A DNA stretch of 64,000 nt from an uncultured Opitutaceae bacterium (GCA_903929355.1 CAIYUN010000018.1:49358-113357), one strand, 5' to 3'; counted from the first letter of the stretch, positions 52,812 to 63,341 are shown. Program-made: numbers and translations. The notes: generated by a model not told the origin, from the sequence alone.

Positions 52812-55800
52812 TCAAATGTCCTGGGGGGTGAGCCAGCGGAAAGTTACGACGCGGAACTTGCGGCCGAAGGTCTGGTTGGTGGCGTCGGCCTTGGCGGGGT
52901 GGACGTAGGGCTGGTCGGTCGGATCCCCGTAGTCAGGAAAGCGCTGCACCACCGCCTCGCACCAAGCCCGCGCCAGCACCACCGGGCTGGCCGGGTTGGT
53001 GGTGTTGAGCGGATCCAGCACGTCGCCGTAGGCGCGCACCACAAAAGTGTCGGAGCGCGCCGCGAGCGACGGTCCGAGTGCCTGGAGCAGGTCGGCCTGC
53101 GTGAACCAGCCGGGGACGCCGGTCGAGCGGTCGAGCGTCGCCATGGAGAAGGTGAGCGTGGTGTTGGACCCGGTGGGCATGGGATCCGCGTAAAGCTGCT
53201 GCACCGAGACGCCCCCCGTGTGGCCGGAATCGTAGCCTTTGGTGTAGACCCCGAGGACATAATCAGTGGAGGTGGCGGCATGCGAGGTGAAGTTGGTGCC
53301 GACCAGCGGCTGGCCCGGGAAACCGGAGTTGAGTCCCGTCCGCTCAATGGCGGTTTGCAGCGCGCCGGCCAGCGTCCGGGTGTCGTTGATGTCCGCGACG
53401 GCCGAGAGGGAGAGGGTGGCGCTCACGGTGCCGGTGAGACCGGTGCGGTTGATGAAATGCGCGAGCGAGAGAAACGGCCCGCGGGCGCGGATCTCCAGCA
53501 CAATATTGGTCGCGAGGGCGTTGATCTGCGGGTCAGTCAGGCGGCGGAATCCGCCGTGCGACCCAAAGGTTGAGGGGGAGACGCCGCCGACATTTTCCGC
53601 CCCGGTGCTGTCGAACGGCTGGAGGAGGGAGCGGGGGAAGGCCGAGGGCTTGGTGGCCAGCTCGGTGTCGGTGGCATTGGCGGCCCGTCGGCGCAGGCTC
53701 GCGAGAACGGCCTTCCAAGCCTCCACGGAAGTGGAGTTGATGTTGAAGGCACCGTCGATCATCAGGTAACGCCCGCCCACATATTCCTTCGGGAGGGACT
53801 GGGTGGGGTTCAGCGCGTCGGGTACCGTCGCGGTGGGCGTCCTCACCCCGAGCTTGGTGACGTTCGGGACGACGCCGGCCGCGAATTTGAGGCGGGGATT
53901 GTCGGGCAGGCCGGTGCTGGTGGCGGCCGTGGGGATGGTGGAGAAAAAGTAGCTGTCCCAAAAAGCGGCATTGAGCAGGTAGCTCAGGTCGTAATAGGAG
54001 GTGTTGGCGTGGCCGTTGCCACTGAAATAGAGGTTGGGGCGCAGTTGCAACGAGGCGGTTCGCGTCACTTGGGGACTGAAGAAGGACTGGCCGATCTGGC
54101 TGGCCGGCTGGTAGCCGGGCGAGAGATACTCGTCGTCGGCCGAAAGGTTGGCGTGGCGCAGGTATCCGAGGGAAAGGACCGGCTCCTCCGGGCTGCCCGC
54201 CCCGCTGTAGGTCCGCCGGGGCAGGTCAAACAGCACGGTGGAAGAGTCCGCGTAGGGGAGGTCGGCGTCGTAGCCCCAGCCAAAATCGCCCGAGCCCCCC
54301 GTCAGGTTGTTGGTGTAGACGGCAAATCCGTTGAGGGTGTTGTTGGCCTGGCCATCGTTGTCAAAGGAGCCCACGTAGCCGTTGACGGTGCCGCAATTGC
54401 TGACATGCCACCATGGCCCGTTGGGCAACGCCGCCGGGAAGGCGCGAAAGACGTTGGTCAGGCCGTAGTCGATGTACGTGCGGAAATAATTCCCGCGGGA
54501 GAAGGTGACCCCATCCACGTTGCCCCCGGTTTCGTTCCACGGCGTGCCTTTGGCCAGCGCCAGATTCTCAATGAAACTTCCGCCGTTGTAAACCTCGGAG
54601 CTGGTCGTGACCGTCTGGTCGTTCGCCGACGCGCCGCCCTGGGTCATGTTGAAGCCGATAATCGCCTGCAGCACCCGGCCATACTGAGGCACGGCATAGG
54701 TGGACGAAGTGTAAGCGGGATCCAGCATGTAAAGGCTGAGGTTGTCGCCGTAATTGACCTGGGTGTGCTGGCTCGTGGTGACGGTAGTGGTGGTGTTGTA
54801 AACATAGTACGAGCTGCTGATCGCGTTGCTCGGCAAAGGGCTCAGCTCAATTTGTGGCGGCGTGCCATACGAGGCCGCATAGGGCACCGTCTGGCTGCTG
54901 CCGGTTACCGCCAGGACGACCAGCTTGCCGGCGGGGAGGTTGAGGGCGCTGCCGGCCGAGCCGGAGTCGGAGGCGTGAAACAGGACGCTGCCCATCGTCG
55001 AGGCCAGGGGATCCGGCACAGGCTGCCAGTTCTGCTCGAGGGTGTTGTTGTTTTGCACCGTGCCCAGGCCGCTGTTGACGATGGGCAACACGCTGCCCGC
55101 CGGGGCCAGGGTATAGCTTTGGCGGGGGTCGGGGAAGCCGGTGAAAAGCGAGGAGCCCCAGCTCACGTCGCCGTTGTTGTTGTTCGACCCGCCCGAGTTC
55201 GAGAGGGCGACGGCCCAGGCGCCATGGGAGTTGGCGGAGCCCACCTGGCCCTGTGAGTAGTTGGCGACGCTGTTGTTCAGGCCGGGCTGCCGGATGACAA
55301 AATTCAGACCCTTCGGCGCGACCAGGTTCACGGAGTAGGGGTTGCCGAGAATGATGGCGAGGTAGTGGCGCAGGCCAAACAAGCCGCTGTTGCTCTGCAG
55401 ACCGAAATAGGTGCGGATCTGGACAAACACCGGCGTGATGGGCATGTGGGCCGGGTCGGCCGCCTGCACATTCACCGTCGGGGGTGTGCCGGTGACCAGG
55501 CCGGGCAGCTGGTAAAAGTTGCGCAGCCGGTCCCACGTCGGGCCATGGTTTTCGACCGCCACGCTGCCGAGGGTGGTGCCGTAGGCGAAACGCGACTTGG
55601 GGCTGACCCGTGTCGGCGAGATGGTGAAGGTGCCGGCGTTGCTGAACGCGGTCGCATTGTTCGGGAGGTTGGGGTCGAGCATCGACTGATCAAGGCTCGG
55701 CAGGAGCCCGGTGCTGGAGGATTTTGAGGCCAGATCGAAGCTTGGTTCGTCCCGGTCGGGCAGGAGGTTCAGGCCGGTGTAATTACTGAACACCTGGGCA

Positions 55801-57107
55801 TCCTCCAGGATGGCCGTCAGGTCACGCCGCAGACCGCCGCGCTGCGAGTCCGCCAACACCCCGAAGGAATAGGTGGTCAGATCGTGAAAACGCAGCTTGA
55901 GGGCGGTGTCGGTCGCGGCGGTCGTGGCGTTGGGGTCCAAATGGCGCACCTGAGCCGGTGTCAACACCCGGTCAATTTGCGTGCTGGCGACCACGTTCGC
56001 CGGGTTGACCGGATAGGAGATGCTGGTGGTGGGCACCGAGCCGTTCGAGTCGGCAAATCCCTGCACCAACTCGATGCCGACCCGCTGCGCCGCCTGCATC
56101 CTGAGCCGGGCGCTGTAGGTGCCCGTGGAGTTGAGTAGCGCGGTGGAGCTCTGCCCGTCAAAGGGGTCGCGCACATTGGCCTTGGCCTTCACCCCTTCGT
56201 CCAGCACGGCATAGCCATAGCGGCCGATGGCCTTGGCCGTCGTGCCGGAGAAGCCGGGGATCAGGCTGGCGCTGGCGGAGATGGTCACCAGCGGCGCGAC
56301 CACAAACCGGTCCTCCGGCCTGGTCGTGAACGAAACGCTCTGGGCGATGGAGATCGTCCCGGACACCGCCGTGGGATAGGTGACCGTCTCGGACAGGGTG
56401 CCGGCGGTGTTGGGCCCCACGAGCAGCACGGCCTGGGCCGGGCCGGCCCCCCCGGCAAACTGCAAGGGTGAAGCGTACGTGGTGCTGGCCGAGAGGGCGG
56501 GGGTCACACTCATGGTCGGGGTGAACGCGATGCTGGCGGCGGGCGGGGCCGTGTTGATCTGCCCATAGGGGGTCGTGCTGGCGGCCGTGGCCCCCTCGTT
56601 GCCGCTCACCAGCCAGTTGAGGAACACCGGGGTCGGCGTTTTGGTGAAGATCTGCCCGCCGGGATCGCGGTTGCCCCACACCCCTGTCCACTGGCGGGTG
56701 CCCGCCACCGGTGCAACCACGCCCATGGCGGGCCAGTTGGGGTTGATCGGGACCGATACATTCACCGTGCCGGAGCTGCCGGACATGGTCCAGGGAATGG
56801 ACGCGGCGGATTTGTTGAGCGTCGGGTCGCCAAACTCCGCCGGCGTGGTGATCCGCTGGTCCGGGCCGGCGTATTTTTCCAACTGGCCCAGCGCGATATT
56901 GAGCCCCACCAGCGCGTTCTGCTGGGCCTGGGCCGTCTGCAGGTTGTTCGCGGTAATTTGCGTGCCGACCCTGGTCAGGAGGCTGAGCGACAGGAGCAGG
57001 AGCACCAGGAAGGACAGCAGAGCGATGCTGATGAGGATTGCAAAACCGGACAGTTGGGGCCGGCCCCGGCGGCCGGTGGGGCGTCGGACAGGGCGGGGTG
57101 ACTGCAT
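52812..57107 (-). CDS. Verru_Chthon cassette protein A-like envelope protein
   Basis: 1431 residues. A short basic start (MQSPRPVRRPTGRRGRPQ) leads to one hydrophobic helix (about 24-47, ILISIALLSFLVLLLLSLSLLTRV), then ANNLQTAQAQQNALVGLNIALGQLEKYAGPDQR, which resembles the prepilin-like start of the Verru_Chthon cassette A family. The rest is very long, low in Cys, rich in Asn, Ser, Thr and Gly, and carries many tandem NNxxN-type loops. In known cassettes it is one of four PulG-like proteins; here only this one and a small secreted protein are present. Start at ATG 57107; upstream frame does not match. Confidence 0.7.
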   Translation of the reverse strand: MQSPRPVRRPTGRRGRPQLSGFAILISIALLSFLVLLLLSLSLLTRVGTQITANNLQTAQAQQNALVGLNIALGQLEKYAGPDQRITTPAEFGDPTLNKSAASIPWTMSGSSGTVNVSVPINPNWPAMGVVAPVAGTRQWTGVWGNRDPGGQIFTKTPTPVFLNWLVSGNEGATAASTTPYGQINTAPPAASIAFTPTMSVTPALSASTTYASPLQFAGGAGPAQAVLLVGPNTAGTLSETVTYPTAVSGTISIAQSVSFTTRPEDRFVVAPLVTISASASLIPGFSGTTAKAIGRYGYAVLDEGVKAKANVRDPFDGQSSTALLNSTGTYSARLRMQAAQRVGIELVQGFADSNGSVPTTSISYPVNPANVVASTQIDRVLTPAQVRHLDPNATTAATDTALKLRFHDLTTYSFGVLADSQRGGLRRDLTAILEDAQVFSNYTGLNLLPDRDEPSFDLASKSSSTGLLPSLDQSMLDPNLPNNATAFSNAGTFTISPTRVSPKSRFAYGTTLGSVAVENHGPTWDRLRNFYQLPGLVTGTPPTVNVQAADPAHMPITPVFVQIRTYFGLQSNSGLFGLRHYLAIILGNPYSVNLVAPKGLNFVIRQPGLNNSVANYSQGQVGSANSHGAWAVALSNSGGSNNNNGDVSWGSSLFTGFPDPRQSYTLAPAGSVLPIVNSGLGTVQNNNTLEQNWQPVPDPLASTMGSVLFHASDSGSAGSALNLPAGKLVVLAVTGSSQTVPYAASYGTPPQIELSPLPSNAISSSYYVYNTTTTVTTSQHTQVNYGDNLSLYMLDPAYTSSTYAVPQYGRVLQAIIGFNMTQGGASANDQTVTTSSEVYNGGSFIENLALAKGTPWNETGGNVDGVTFSRGNYFRTYIDYGLTNVFRAFPAALPNGPWWHVSNCGTVNGYVGSFDNDGQANNTLNGFAVYTNNLTGGSGDFGWGYDADLPYADSSTVLFDLPRRTYSGAGSPEEPVLSLGYLRHANLSADDEYLSPGYQPASQIGQSFFSPQVTRTASLQLRPNLYFSGNGHANTSYYDLSYLLNAAFWDSYFFSTIPTAATSTGLPDNPRLKFAAGVVPNVTKLGVRTPTATVPDALNPTQSLPKEYVGGRYLMIDGAFNINSTSVEAWKAVLASLRRRAANATDTELATKPSAFPRSLLQPFDSTGAENVGGVSPSTFGSHGGFRRLTDPQINALATNIVLEIRARGPFLSLAHFINRTGLTGTVSATLSLSAVADINDTRTLAGALQTAIERTGLNSGFPGQPLVGTNFTSHAATSTDYVLGVYTKGYDSGHTGGVSVQQLYADPMPTGSNTTLTFSMATLDRSTGVPGWFTQADLLQALGPSLAARSDTFVVRAYGDVLDPLNTTNPASPVVLARAWCEAVVQRFPDYGDPTDQPYVHPAKADATNQTFGRKFRVVTFRWLTPQDI

Positions 57108-57297
57108 GGGCGCAGTTGATGAAAGGTGGGGTGGGGCGGACACGGACAGGGGAGGCCATCCTCGGGGGAGAAGGCGAATCGTCATCAGGCTTCCGCGTGG
57201 GGCGGTTTGCAAGCCCGGAATGGGGGCGGGTCGACGCTCCAGCTTTGTAAAACCAGGGCCACCCGTGGCCAATTCCTCCGGGTTGATCACTCCAATC

Positions 57298-59511
57298 TCA
57301 CCCCTCCGCGGTCCACTTCAGGATTGTCGTGCTCAGCGGCGGGAGCGTGAGGCTCAGGCTCTGGCTGAAGCCGTCGGCGGCGACCTCCTCCGTGGTTTTG
57401 CCGCCATCGTTGCCGAGGCCGCTGCCGCCGTAATACTGGCTGTTGGTGTTGATCGCCTCCCTCCAATATCCCTGCCGTGGCACTCCGATACGATGGGCGT
57501 GGCGGATGACCGGGGTGTGATTGCCCACGATGGCGAAGATGACCCGCTCATTCTCGTCCAGCCGCAGGTAGGAGACGACGCTGCGCTCGGCGTCATGGCA
57601 GTTGATCCAGCGGAAGCCGCGCGAATCAAGGTCATGCCGGCTGAGCACCGGTTCCGCGACGTAGAGACGGTTGAGGTCGCGCACCAGCAGTCGGATGCCC
57701 TCATGGTCCAGATACTGGCAGAGGTGCCAGTCGAGCTGGCCGGCGTAGGCCCACTCGTGCGACTGCCCGAACTCGCACCCCATGAACAGCAGCTTCTTGC
57801 CGGGCCACGCCCACATGTGCGCGTAGAGCGCGCGCAGGTTGGCGGCCTTTTCCGGGATGTGCCACGCCCCCATCTTGTAGAGCATCGAGGCCTTTCCGTG
57901 GACGACCTCGTCGTGCGAGAACACTGTGATGAATTTCTCCGTGAACTGGTAGAGCGCGCCAAACGTGAGGTCGTTGTGGTGCCAGCGGCGGTGGACGGGC
58001 TCCTTTTGAAAATATTTCAACGTGTCGTGCATCCAGCCCATGTTCCACTTGAGGTCGAAGCCGATCCCGCCCTCGGCCACCGGCTGCGTCAGGCCCGGAA
58101 ACGCGGTGGACTCCTCCGCGATCATCAGCACGCCGGGATAGTAGTCGTGCACCAGCCGGTTGGTCTCGCGCAGGAAGGCCATGGCCTCGAGGTTCTCGCG
58201 CCCGCCGTGCCGGTTGGGGATCCACTCGCCCTCCTTGCGCGAGTAGTCGAGATAGAGCATCGAGGCCACGGCGTCCACGCGCAGGCCGTCGAGGTGGTAG
58301 CGGTCGAGCCACGCCAGGGCGTTGGCGACGAGAAACCCCCGGACCTCGTTCCGGCCAAAGTTGAAGATCAGCGTGCCCCAGTCCTGGTGCGCCCCCTGGC
58401 GCGGATCGGCGTGCTCGTAGAGGTGCGTGCCGTCGAACTCCGCGAGGGCAAAGCTGTCGCGGGGGAAATGTGCGGGCACCCAGTCCAGGATGACCCCCAG
58501 GCCGCGCTGGTGCAGGTGGTCCACGAAAAAGCAGAAATCCTCCGGCGTCCCAAAGCGGTGCGTCGGCGCGAAGAACCCCGTGACCTGGTAACCCCACGAG
58601 CCGTCGAATGGGTGCTCCGCCACGGGCATCAGCTCGACATGGGTGAAGCCCATGTCCGCGACGTAGTCGGCCAGCATGGGGGCCAGCTCGCGGTAGGTGT
58701 AGGGCCGGTTGCCGTCGTGGTGCTGGCGTTTCCAGGAGGCGAGATGGACCTCATAGACCGAGATGGGCTGGTCGGGCCGGCCGGCACCCTCCCGGCGGCG
58801 GGCGAGCCAGGCCTCGTCCTGCCACTGGTGGTGGCGCGGATTGCAGACGATCGCGGCGTTGCCCGGCGGGGCCTCGAAGTAGGTGCCGTAGGGGTCGGTC
58901 TTCAGGCGGATGCGGCAGCCCTGGTCGAACAGCTCAAACTTGTAGAGCTCGCCCTCGCCCAGGCCGGGGATGAAGAGCTCCCACACCCCCGACGCCCCCA
59001 GCGTGCGCATCGGGTGATAGCGGCCGTCCCAGTCGTTGAAATTGCCCACCACCGAAACCCGCGCCGCCCCCGGCGCCCACACCGCAAAGGACACCCCGGC
59101 CACCCCGCCGATCACGCGGGGATGGGAGCCGAGCTTGTCGTAGCTGCGGTGCTCGTTGCCCTCGTTGAACAGATACAGATCCTGCTCGCCCAGCGTGGGC
59201 AGAAAACCATATGGATCGTAAAACTGCCGCAGCTCGCCCGAATGACGCGTGACCCGGAGCTGGTAGGGGAAGAGATTTTTGCGGCGCGGGAGAAAGAGCT
59301 CAAAGAAGCCCTCGGCCGCGAGCCGGTCCATGGGGTGGACTTTGCCGGAATCCAGCTCGACCACGGCGCAGGTCGCCGCGTCCCGGATGAAGGCGCGCGC
59401 CACCAGGCCGCCGGCCCGGCCCTTGGTCGCCGGATGCATGCCGAGCAGGTCGTGCGGGGCGCCATTTTTGGCCTGGAGAAAAGAGTCGAGTTCGTCCGGG
59501 GTGAGGATCAC
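57298..59511 (-). CDS. glgB: 1,4-alpha-glucan branching enzyme
   Basis: 737 residues from a GTG at 59511. CBM48 and N-terminal branching region, then a GH13 barrel with HFPRDSFALAEFDGTHLYEH, catalytic D413 in GLRVDAVASMLYLDYSR and E466 in MIAEESTAFP. The final domain ends with SQSLSLTLPPLSTTIL. It makes alpha-1,6 branches in glycogen. The longest frame extends 141 residues upstream, which is repeat-like and lies over a spacer, so the start is uncertain: GTG 59511 gives a protein of the usual length (about 730). Confidence 0.93.
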   Translation of the reverse strand: MILTPDELDSFLQAKNGAPHDLLGMHPATKGRAGGLVARAFIRDAATCAVVELDSGKVHPMDRLAAEGFFELFLPRRKNLFPYQLRVTRHSGELRQFYDPYGFLPTLGEQDLYLFNEGNEHRSYDKLGSHPRVIGGVAGVSFAVWAPGAARVSVVGNFNDWDGRYHPMRTLGASGVWELFIPGLGEGELYKFELFDQGCRIRLKTDPYGTYFEAPPGNAAIVCNPRHHQWQDEAWLARRREGAGRPDQPISVYEVHLASWKRQHHDGNRPYTYRELAPMLADYVADMGFTHVELMPVAEHPFDGSWGYQVTGFFAPTHRFGTPEDFCFFVDHLHQRGLGVILDWVPAHFPRDSFALAEFDGTHLYEHADPRQGAHQDWGTLIFNFGRNEVRGFLVANALAWLDRYHLDGLRVDAVASMLYLDYSRKEGEWIPNRHGGRENLEAMAFLRETNRLVHDYYPGVLMIAEESTAFPGLTQPVAEGGIGFDLKWNMGWMHDTLKYFQKEPVHRRWHHNDLTFGALYQFTEKFITVFSHDEVVHGKASMLYKMGAWHIPEKAANLRALYAHMWAWPGKKLLFMGCEFGQSHEWAYAGQLDWHLCQYLDHEGIRLLVRDLNRLYVAEPVLSRHDLDSRGFRWINCHDAERSVVSYLRLDENERVIFAIVGNHTPVIRHAHRIGVPRQGYWREAINTNSQYYGGSGLGNDGGKTTEEVAADGFSQSLSLTLPPLSTTILKWTAEG

Positions 59512-59750
59512 GATGGGGATAGTGCCAGCCTCCCGGGCGCGCTGCCAGCCTTTTGCGCAGGGGTCGAAATCTTCACTCGGATTTGTGGAACAGCATGGGG
59601 GACCTGGTATCCGACGAAAGGGTAAGCGAAGGGGAAAGAGCCAGCGGACGGATCCGCCGTCGTGGCATGAGGGCGCGACCAGGGTGAGACGGGGCTCGAC
59701 GGGGAAGGGAGGTTGCGCTTGGGTGGCGGCCCGAAGTCCAATCCACCCCG

Positions 59751-60644
59751 ATGAACGCCCCCGACTTGTCCCAGAAAAAGCCGATGGCGCGGATCGCTTT
59801 GGCGGTGGTCCTCGCGGCTTTGGGGGCGATTTCCGGACGGGGGCAGAGCCAGGCGCCGGCGGGGGCGGCGCCACGGTCGGCGCCATCACTGACGGCCGCA
59901 CAAAAGGCCGTGATGCAGGGGAAGCTCGCGGCATTTGCCGGGCAGTTCGAGACCATCACCGGAATCCGGCTGGTGCCGATCCCCGCCGGCACCTTTCTGA
60001 TGGGTAGCCCCGCCGCCGAGGCCAGACGTTTCCCGAACGAAGGCCCGCAGACGGAGGTGACACTGACCAAGGATTTTTTTCTGGGCGCCACCGTGGTGAC
60101 GCAGGCGCAGTGGACGGCCGTGATGGGGGACAATTCAAGCCACTTCAAGGGAGCCACGCTGCCGGTGGAAAGCATCTCGTGGGAGGACGCAATGGCGTTT
60201 GGCCAGAAGCTGACGGAACAGGAGCGCGCGGCGGGCCGCCTGCCGGCGGGCTATGTGCTCACCCTGCCGACGGAGGCGCAGTGGGAGTACGCCTGCCGGG
60301 CGGGGACGACCGTCGGGGATCCGGGCGACATGCACGTGCTGGCCTGGTTTGCCGAGAACAGCGAGGGCACCACGCACGCGGTCGGCACGCGGCCGCCCAA
60401 TGAATGGGGGTTGTTCGACATGCACGGCAACGTGTGGGAGTGGTGCCGGGACTGGTTCAAGACCTATCCAGGCGGGGCGGTGACCGATCCCACCGGGCCG
60501 GCGGCGGGAAAGTTTCGCGTCCTGCGCGGCGGGAGTTGGGACTATGACGCGGCCTTTTGTCGCTATGCGTTTCGGCGCAATGAATTTCCCGATGCTCGCG
60601 ACATCAACCTGGGGTTCCGGCTGGCGCTGGCTCCGGGGAGCTGA
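59751..60644 (+). CDS. Secreted formylglycine-generating-enzyme-like protein
   Basis: 297 residues. Signal peptide (about 1-29). FGE-sulfatase (SUMF1) fold with FLMGSPAAEARRFPNEGPQTEVTLTKDFFLG, TLPTEAQWEYACRAG, LFDMHGNVWEWCRDW, and FRVLRGGSWDYDAAFCRYAFRRNEFPDARDINLGFRLA. Only one cysteine (in AAFCRYAFR) occurs in the active-site stretch, where true FGEs have two, so it is likely a binding or degenerate member rather than a sulfatase activator. Confidence 0.82.
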   Translation: MNAPDLSQKKPMARIALAVVLAALGAISGRGQSQAPAGAAPRSAPSLTAAQKAVMQGKLAAFAGQFETITGIRLVPIPAGTFLMGSPAAEARRFPNEGPQTEVTLTKDFFLGATVVTQAQWTAVMGDNSSHFKGATLPVESISWEDAMAFGQKLTEQERAAGRLPAGYVLTLPTEAQWEYACRAGTTVGDPGDMHVLAWFAENSEGTTHAVGTRPPNEWGLFDMHGNVWEWCRDWFKTYPGGAVTDPTGPAAGKFRVLRGGSWDYDAAFCRYAFRRNEFPDARDINLGFRLALAPGS

Positions 60645-60689
60645 CGGGAAAGGACCAAGATGAATTAGGCAGGATGAAAACGGAGCAGG

Positions 60690-60790
60690 AGGAGGAATCA
60701 GAGGGCCATGATCGGTCCGATTTCCCTGATCCGTCGGATCGGTTCGATGCCGGATCGGAGGAGATCCGAGACCGAGGGCAAGTAACGCCC
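60690..60790. repeat. GATCGG-word repeat region
   Basis: Tandem words GATCGGTCCGATTTCC (60711-60726), GATCCGTCGGATCGGTTC (60729-60746) and GCCGGATCGGAGG fill the spacer between the SUMF1-like gene and ftsK. They are partly self-complementary, resembling the other palindromic families in build. No gene is seen in 60645-60932. Confidence 0.5.
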
Positions 60791-60932
60791 AGAAAGCAAA
60801 AGATTGTTTGCGTGGAAGGGGTGATAATGCGTTTGACGGGGCGGGGGGCGGGCTTGGAATGAGGACGGTCAACCGGCCGACCGACCTTCCATGCCCAAGC
60901 CTCCGAGTCCAAATCCCAACCAAGGTCCGTCC

Positions 60933-63341
60933 ATGAACAACACGGCGCCGCGCTTCGAGCCCAACTGGCTCGTGGCGATCGGCGGCGGGTTGCTCGGGAC
61001 CTGGCTGCTGGTGGCAATGCTCGACTACAGTCCGCGGCAGCACGGCCTGATGCTCCCGAGCGACACGACGGACCCGCATCTGATGCCGGCGGACAACTGG
61101 GCCGGCCGGCTGGGGACGGATTTCGCGCGCATGGGCGTGGTGTGGTTCGGGCTGGCGGCCTGGCTGCCACCAGTCTTCTGCCTCTGGGCGGGCTGGCTCG
61201 CGCTGTGGCATGCGCGGCGGCTGCGGGTGTCGCGGTTTGTCGCCATGGGCCTCGCCGTCTCTGCGGCGAGCGGTCTCGCGGCAATGATCAACCTCAAGAG
61301 CGAGTATTTTTCCGCCGGGCTGGGCGGGGGGCTGGGCTGGTTTTTATACGCCGAAGTGCTGGAAAAAAACATCGGGGTGTTTGGCGCCGGTGCATTGCTG
61401 CTGTGCGTTTACGGCAGCGCGCTCGTCTTTGTCCTGACGCGGGACATCGGCCGGACCTTCGGGGATCTGCTGCAGCGGTTTCACGACTGGCGCGAGCGGC
61501 CCAAGGAGGCGCGCCTCGCGGTGGCGGAGCCGGCGAAACCGGAGCAGGTCCAGCGCAAGCCCGTGCCGGCGTCCGCCCCCGCGCCGATGGTGCTGCCGGG
61601 CTCGGGGGTGTTTCCGGCGACCTTCATGCCGACGCCGGCCACCAAGCCGGAGCCCAAGTCGGAACCGAAACTTGAGGCGAAGCCCCAGCCCGCACCCGCA
61701 CTTACGCCGACGCCGACACCGACGCCGCGCCCGGACCGGCCGGCCGCGCCCGCAGGCAAGCTCGAGCTCAACATCGTCAAACCGAAGGAGACCCGAAAAG
61801 GGAAGGGGATCGTCCCGCAGAACCCGGACAGCGATTACATCTTCCCGGAGCTGGAGCTGCTGCAGGAGCAGGCGCACCCGGCGGAGGACAGCAAGGACGA
61901 GCACACGCGCAACATGGCCGATCTGGTGCGGATTCTGGGCGAGTTCGATGTCGAAGTGACGCCGGGCGAGGTGATCCTGGGCCCCGTGATCACCTGTTAC
62001 GAGCTGACGCCGGCTCCCGGCGTGCGGGTGGAGAAGATCGCGGGCCTCGACAAGAACATCGCCCTGGGCATGAAGGCGCAGTCGGTGCGCATCCTCGCCC
62101 CGATCCCGGGCAAGGCGGTGGTGGGGGTGGAGATCCCCAACCGCCAGGCGACGCAGGTGGGGTTGCGCGAGATCCTCGAGAGCGAGGAGTGGGAAAAGAC
62201 CAAGGCCGACCTGCCGATCGCGCTCGGCAAAAACGTGTCGGGCGAGCCATTGATTTCGGACCTGGCCAAGATGCCGCATCTGCTGATCGCGGGGGCGACG
62301 GGGTCGGGCAAGAGCGTGTGCATCAACGCCATCATCGCTTCGATCCTCTACTCAAAGAGCCCGAAAGACGTGCGGTTGATCATGGTGGACCCGAAGGTCG
62401 TGGAGCTGAAAATTTTCAACACGCTGCCACACATGCTCATCCCGGTGGTGACGGAGCCGAAGAAAGTGCCGGCCGCGCTCAAGATCCTGCTCAAGGAGAT
62501 GGAGAACCGCTACCAGCAGTTCGCCAAGGCCAACGTGCGCAACATCACCGGCTACAACGCGCGCAAGAAAAACGCCGCGCCGCCGGCGACCGACGCGCAG
62601 GGCGCGCTGGCCGGGGTGGATCCACTCGGGACCGACGACGGCGTGGAGCTGCCGGAACGGCTGCCCTACATCGTCGCGATCATCGACGAGCTGGCGGACC
62701 TGATGATGGTCGCGCCGGCAGAGATCGAGACGAGCATTGCGCGGCTGGCGCAGCTCGCGCGCGCGGCCGGCATCCACCTGATCATCGCGACGCAGCGGCC
62801 GTCGGTCAACGTGATCACGGGCGTGATCAAGGCGAACCTGCCCTCGCGCATCGCGTTCCAGGTGGCCTCGCAGGTGGACTCGCGCACGATCCTCGACGGC
62901 AAGGGGGCGGACACGCTGATCGGCCGCGGTGACATGCTCTTCTCGCCGCCGGGCACGTCGCGGCTGGTGCGGGCGCAGGGGGCGTTTGTCTCGGACGAGG
63001 AGGTGCTGCGCATCGTCGAGTCGCTGAAGAAAAACAACGGGCTGCCACAATACGACCACTCGGTGCAGGAGCAGATCGACCGGGCGGCCGCCGAGGCCGA
63101 GGCGGAGGAGACGGAGGACACCGAGGACAACGCGGATCTCGACGACGAGGCGCTGTTGAAAAAGGCGCTGGAAGTGCTGCGCTCGACCAAGCGGGCCTCG
63201 ACCTCGATGATCCAGCGCCGGCTGCGCATCGGTTACAACCGGGCGGCGCGGCTGGTGGATCTGATGGAGGAGCGCGGCATCGTGGGCCCGGAGAACGGCT
63301 CAAGCCCGCGGGAGATCTTGAAGGACTTGGACGCACTGTGA
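60933..63341 (+). CDS. ftsK: DNA translocase FtsK/SpoIIIE
   Basis: 802 residues. Four predicted transmembrane helices in the first 190 residues, a Pro/Lys-rich linker (about 205-290), a beta-rich segment, then the RecA-like motor with Walker A GATGSGKS (K460) and Walker B IVAIIDELADLMM, and at the C-terminus the winged-helix gamma domain that reads KOPS (STSMIQRRLRIGYNRAARLVDLMEERGIVGP). It moves chromosomal DNA during division. ATG 60933 is preceded by an AAGG; an ATG 42 bases upstream would add 14 residues. Confidence 0.95.
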   Translation: MNNTAPRFEPNWLVAIGGGLLGTWLLVAMLDYSPRQHGLMLPSDTTDPHLMPADNWAGRLGTDFARMGVVWFGLAAWLPPVFCLWAGWLALWHARRLRVSRFVAMGLAVSAASGLAAMINLKSEYFSAGLGGGLGWFLYAEVLEKNIGVFGAGALLLCVYGSALVFVLTRDIGRTFGDLLQRFHDWRERPKEARLAVAEPAKPEQVQRKPVPASAPAPMVLPGSGVFPATFMPTPATKPEPKSEPKLEAKPQPAPALTPTPTPTPRPDRPAAPAGKLELNIVKPKETRKGKGIVPQNPDSDYIFPELELLQEQAHPAEDSKDEHTRNMADLVRILGEFDVEVTPGEVILGPVITCYELTPAPGVRVEKIAGLDKNIALGMKAQSVRILAPIPGKAVVGVEIPNRQATQVGLREILESEEWEKTKADLPIALGKNVSGEPLISDLAKMPHLLIAGATGSGKSVCINAIIASILYSKSPKDVRLIMVDPKVVELKIFNTLPHMLIPVVTEPKKVPAALKILLKEMENRYQQFAKANVRNITGYNARKKNAAPPATDAQGALAGVDPLGTDDGVELPERLPYIVAIIDELADLMMVAPAEIETSIARLAQLARAAGIHLIIATQRPSVNVITGVIKANLPSRIAFQVASQVDSRTILDGKGADTLIGRGDMLFSPPGTSRLVRAQGAFVSDEEVLRIVESLKKNNGLPQYDHSVQEQIDRAAAEAEAEETEDTEDNADLDDEALLKKALEVLRSTKRASTSMIQRRLRIGYNRAARLVDLMEERGIVGPENGSSPREILKDLDAL

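Noticed and set aside
56575..59625. Plus-strand 1016-residue frame over glgB and the prepilin-like gene
   Set aside because: Antisense of a GH13 enzyme with catalytic motifs on the minus strand; composition is Arg/His/Gly/Val-rich shadow.
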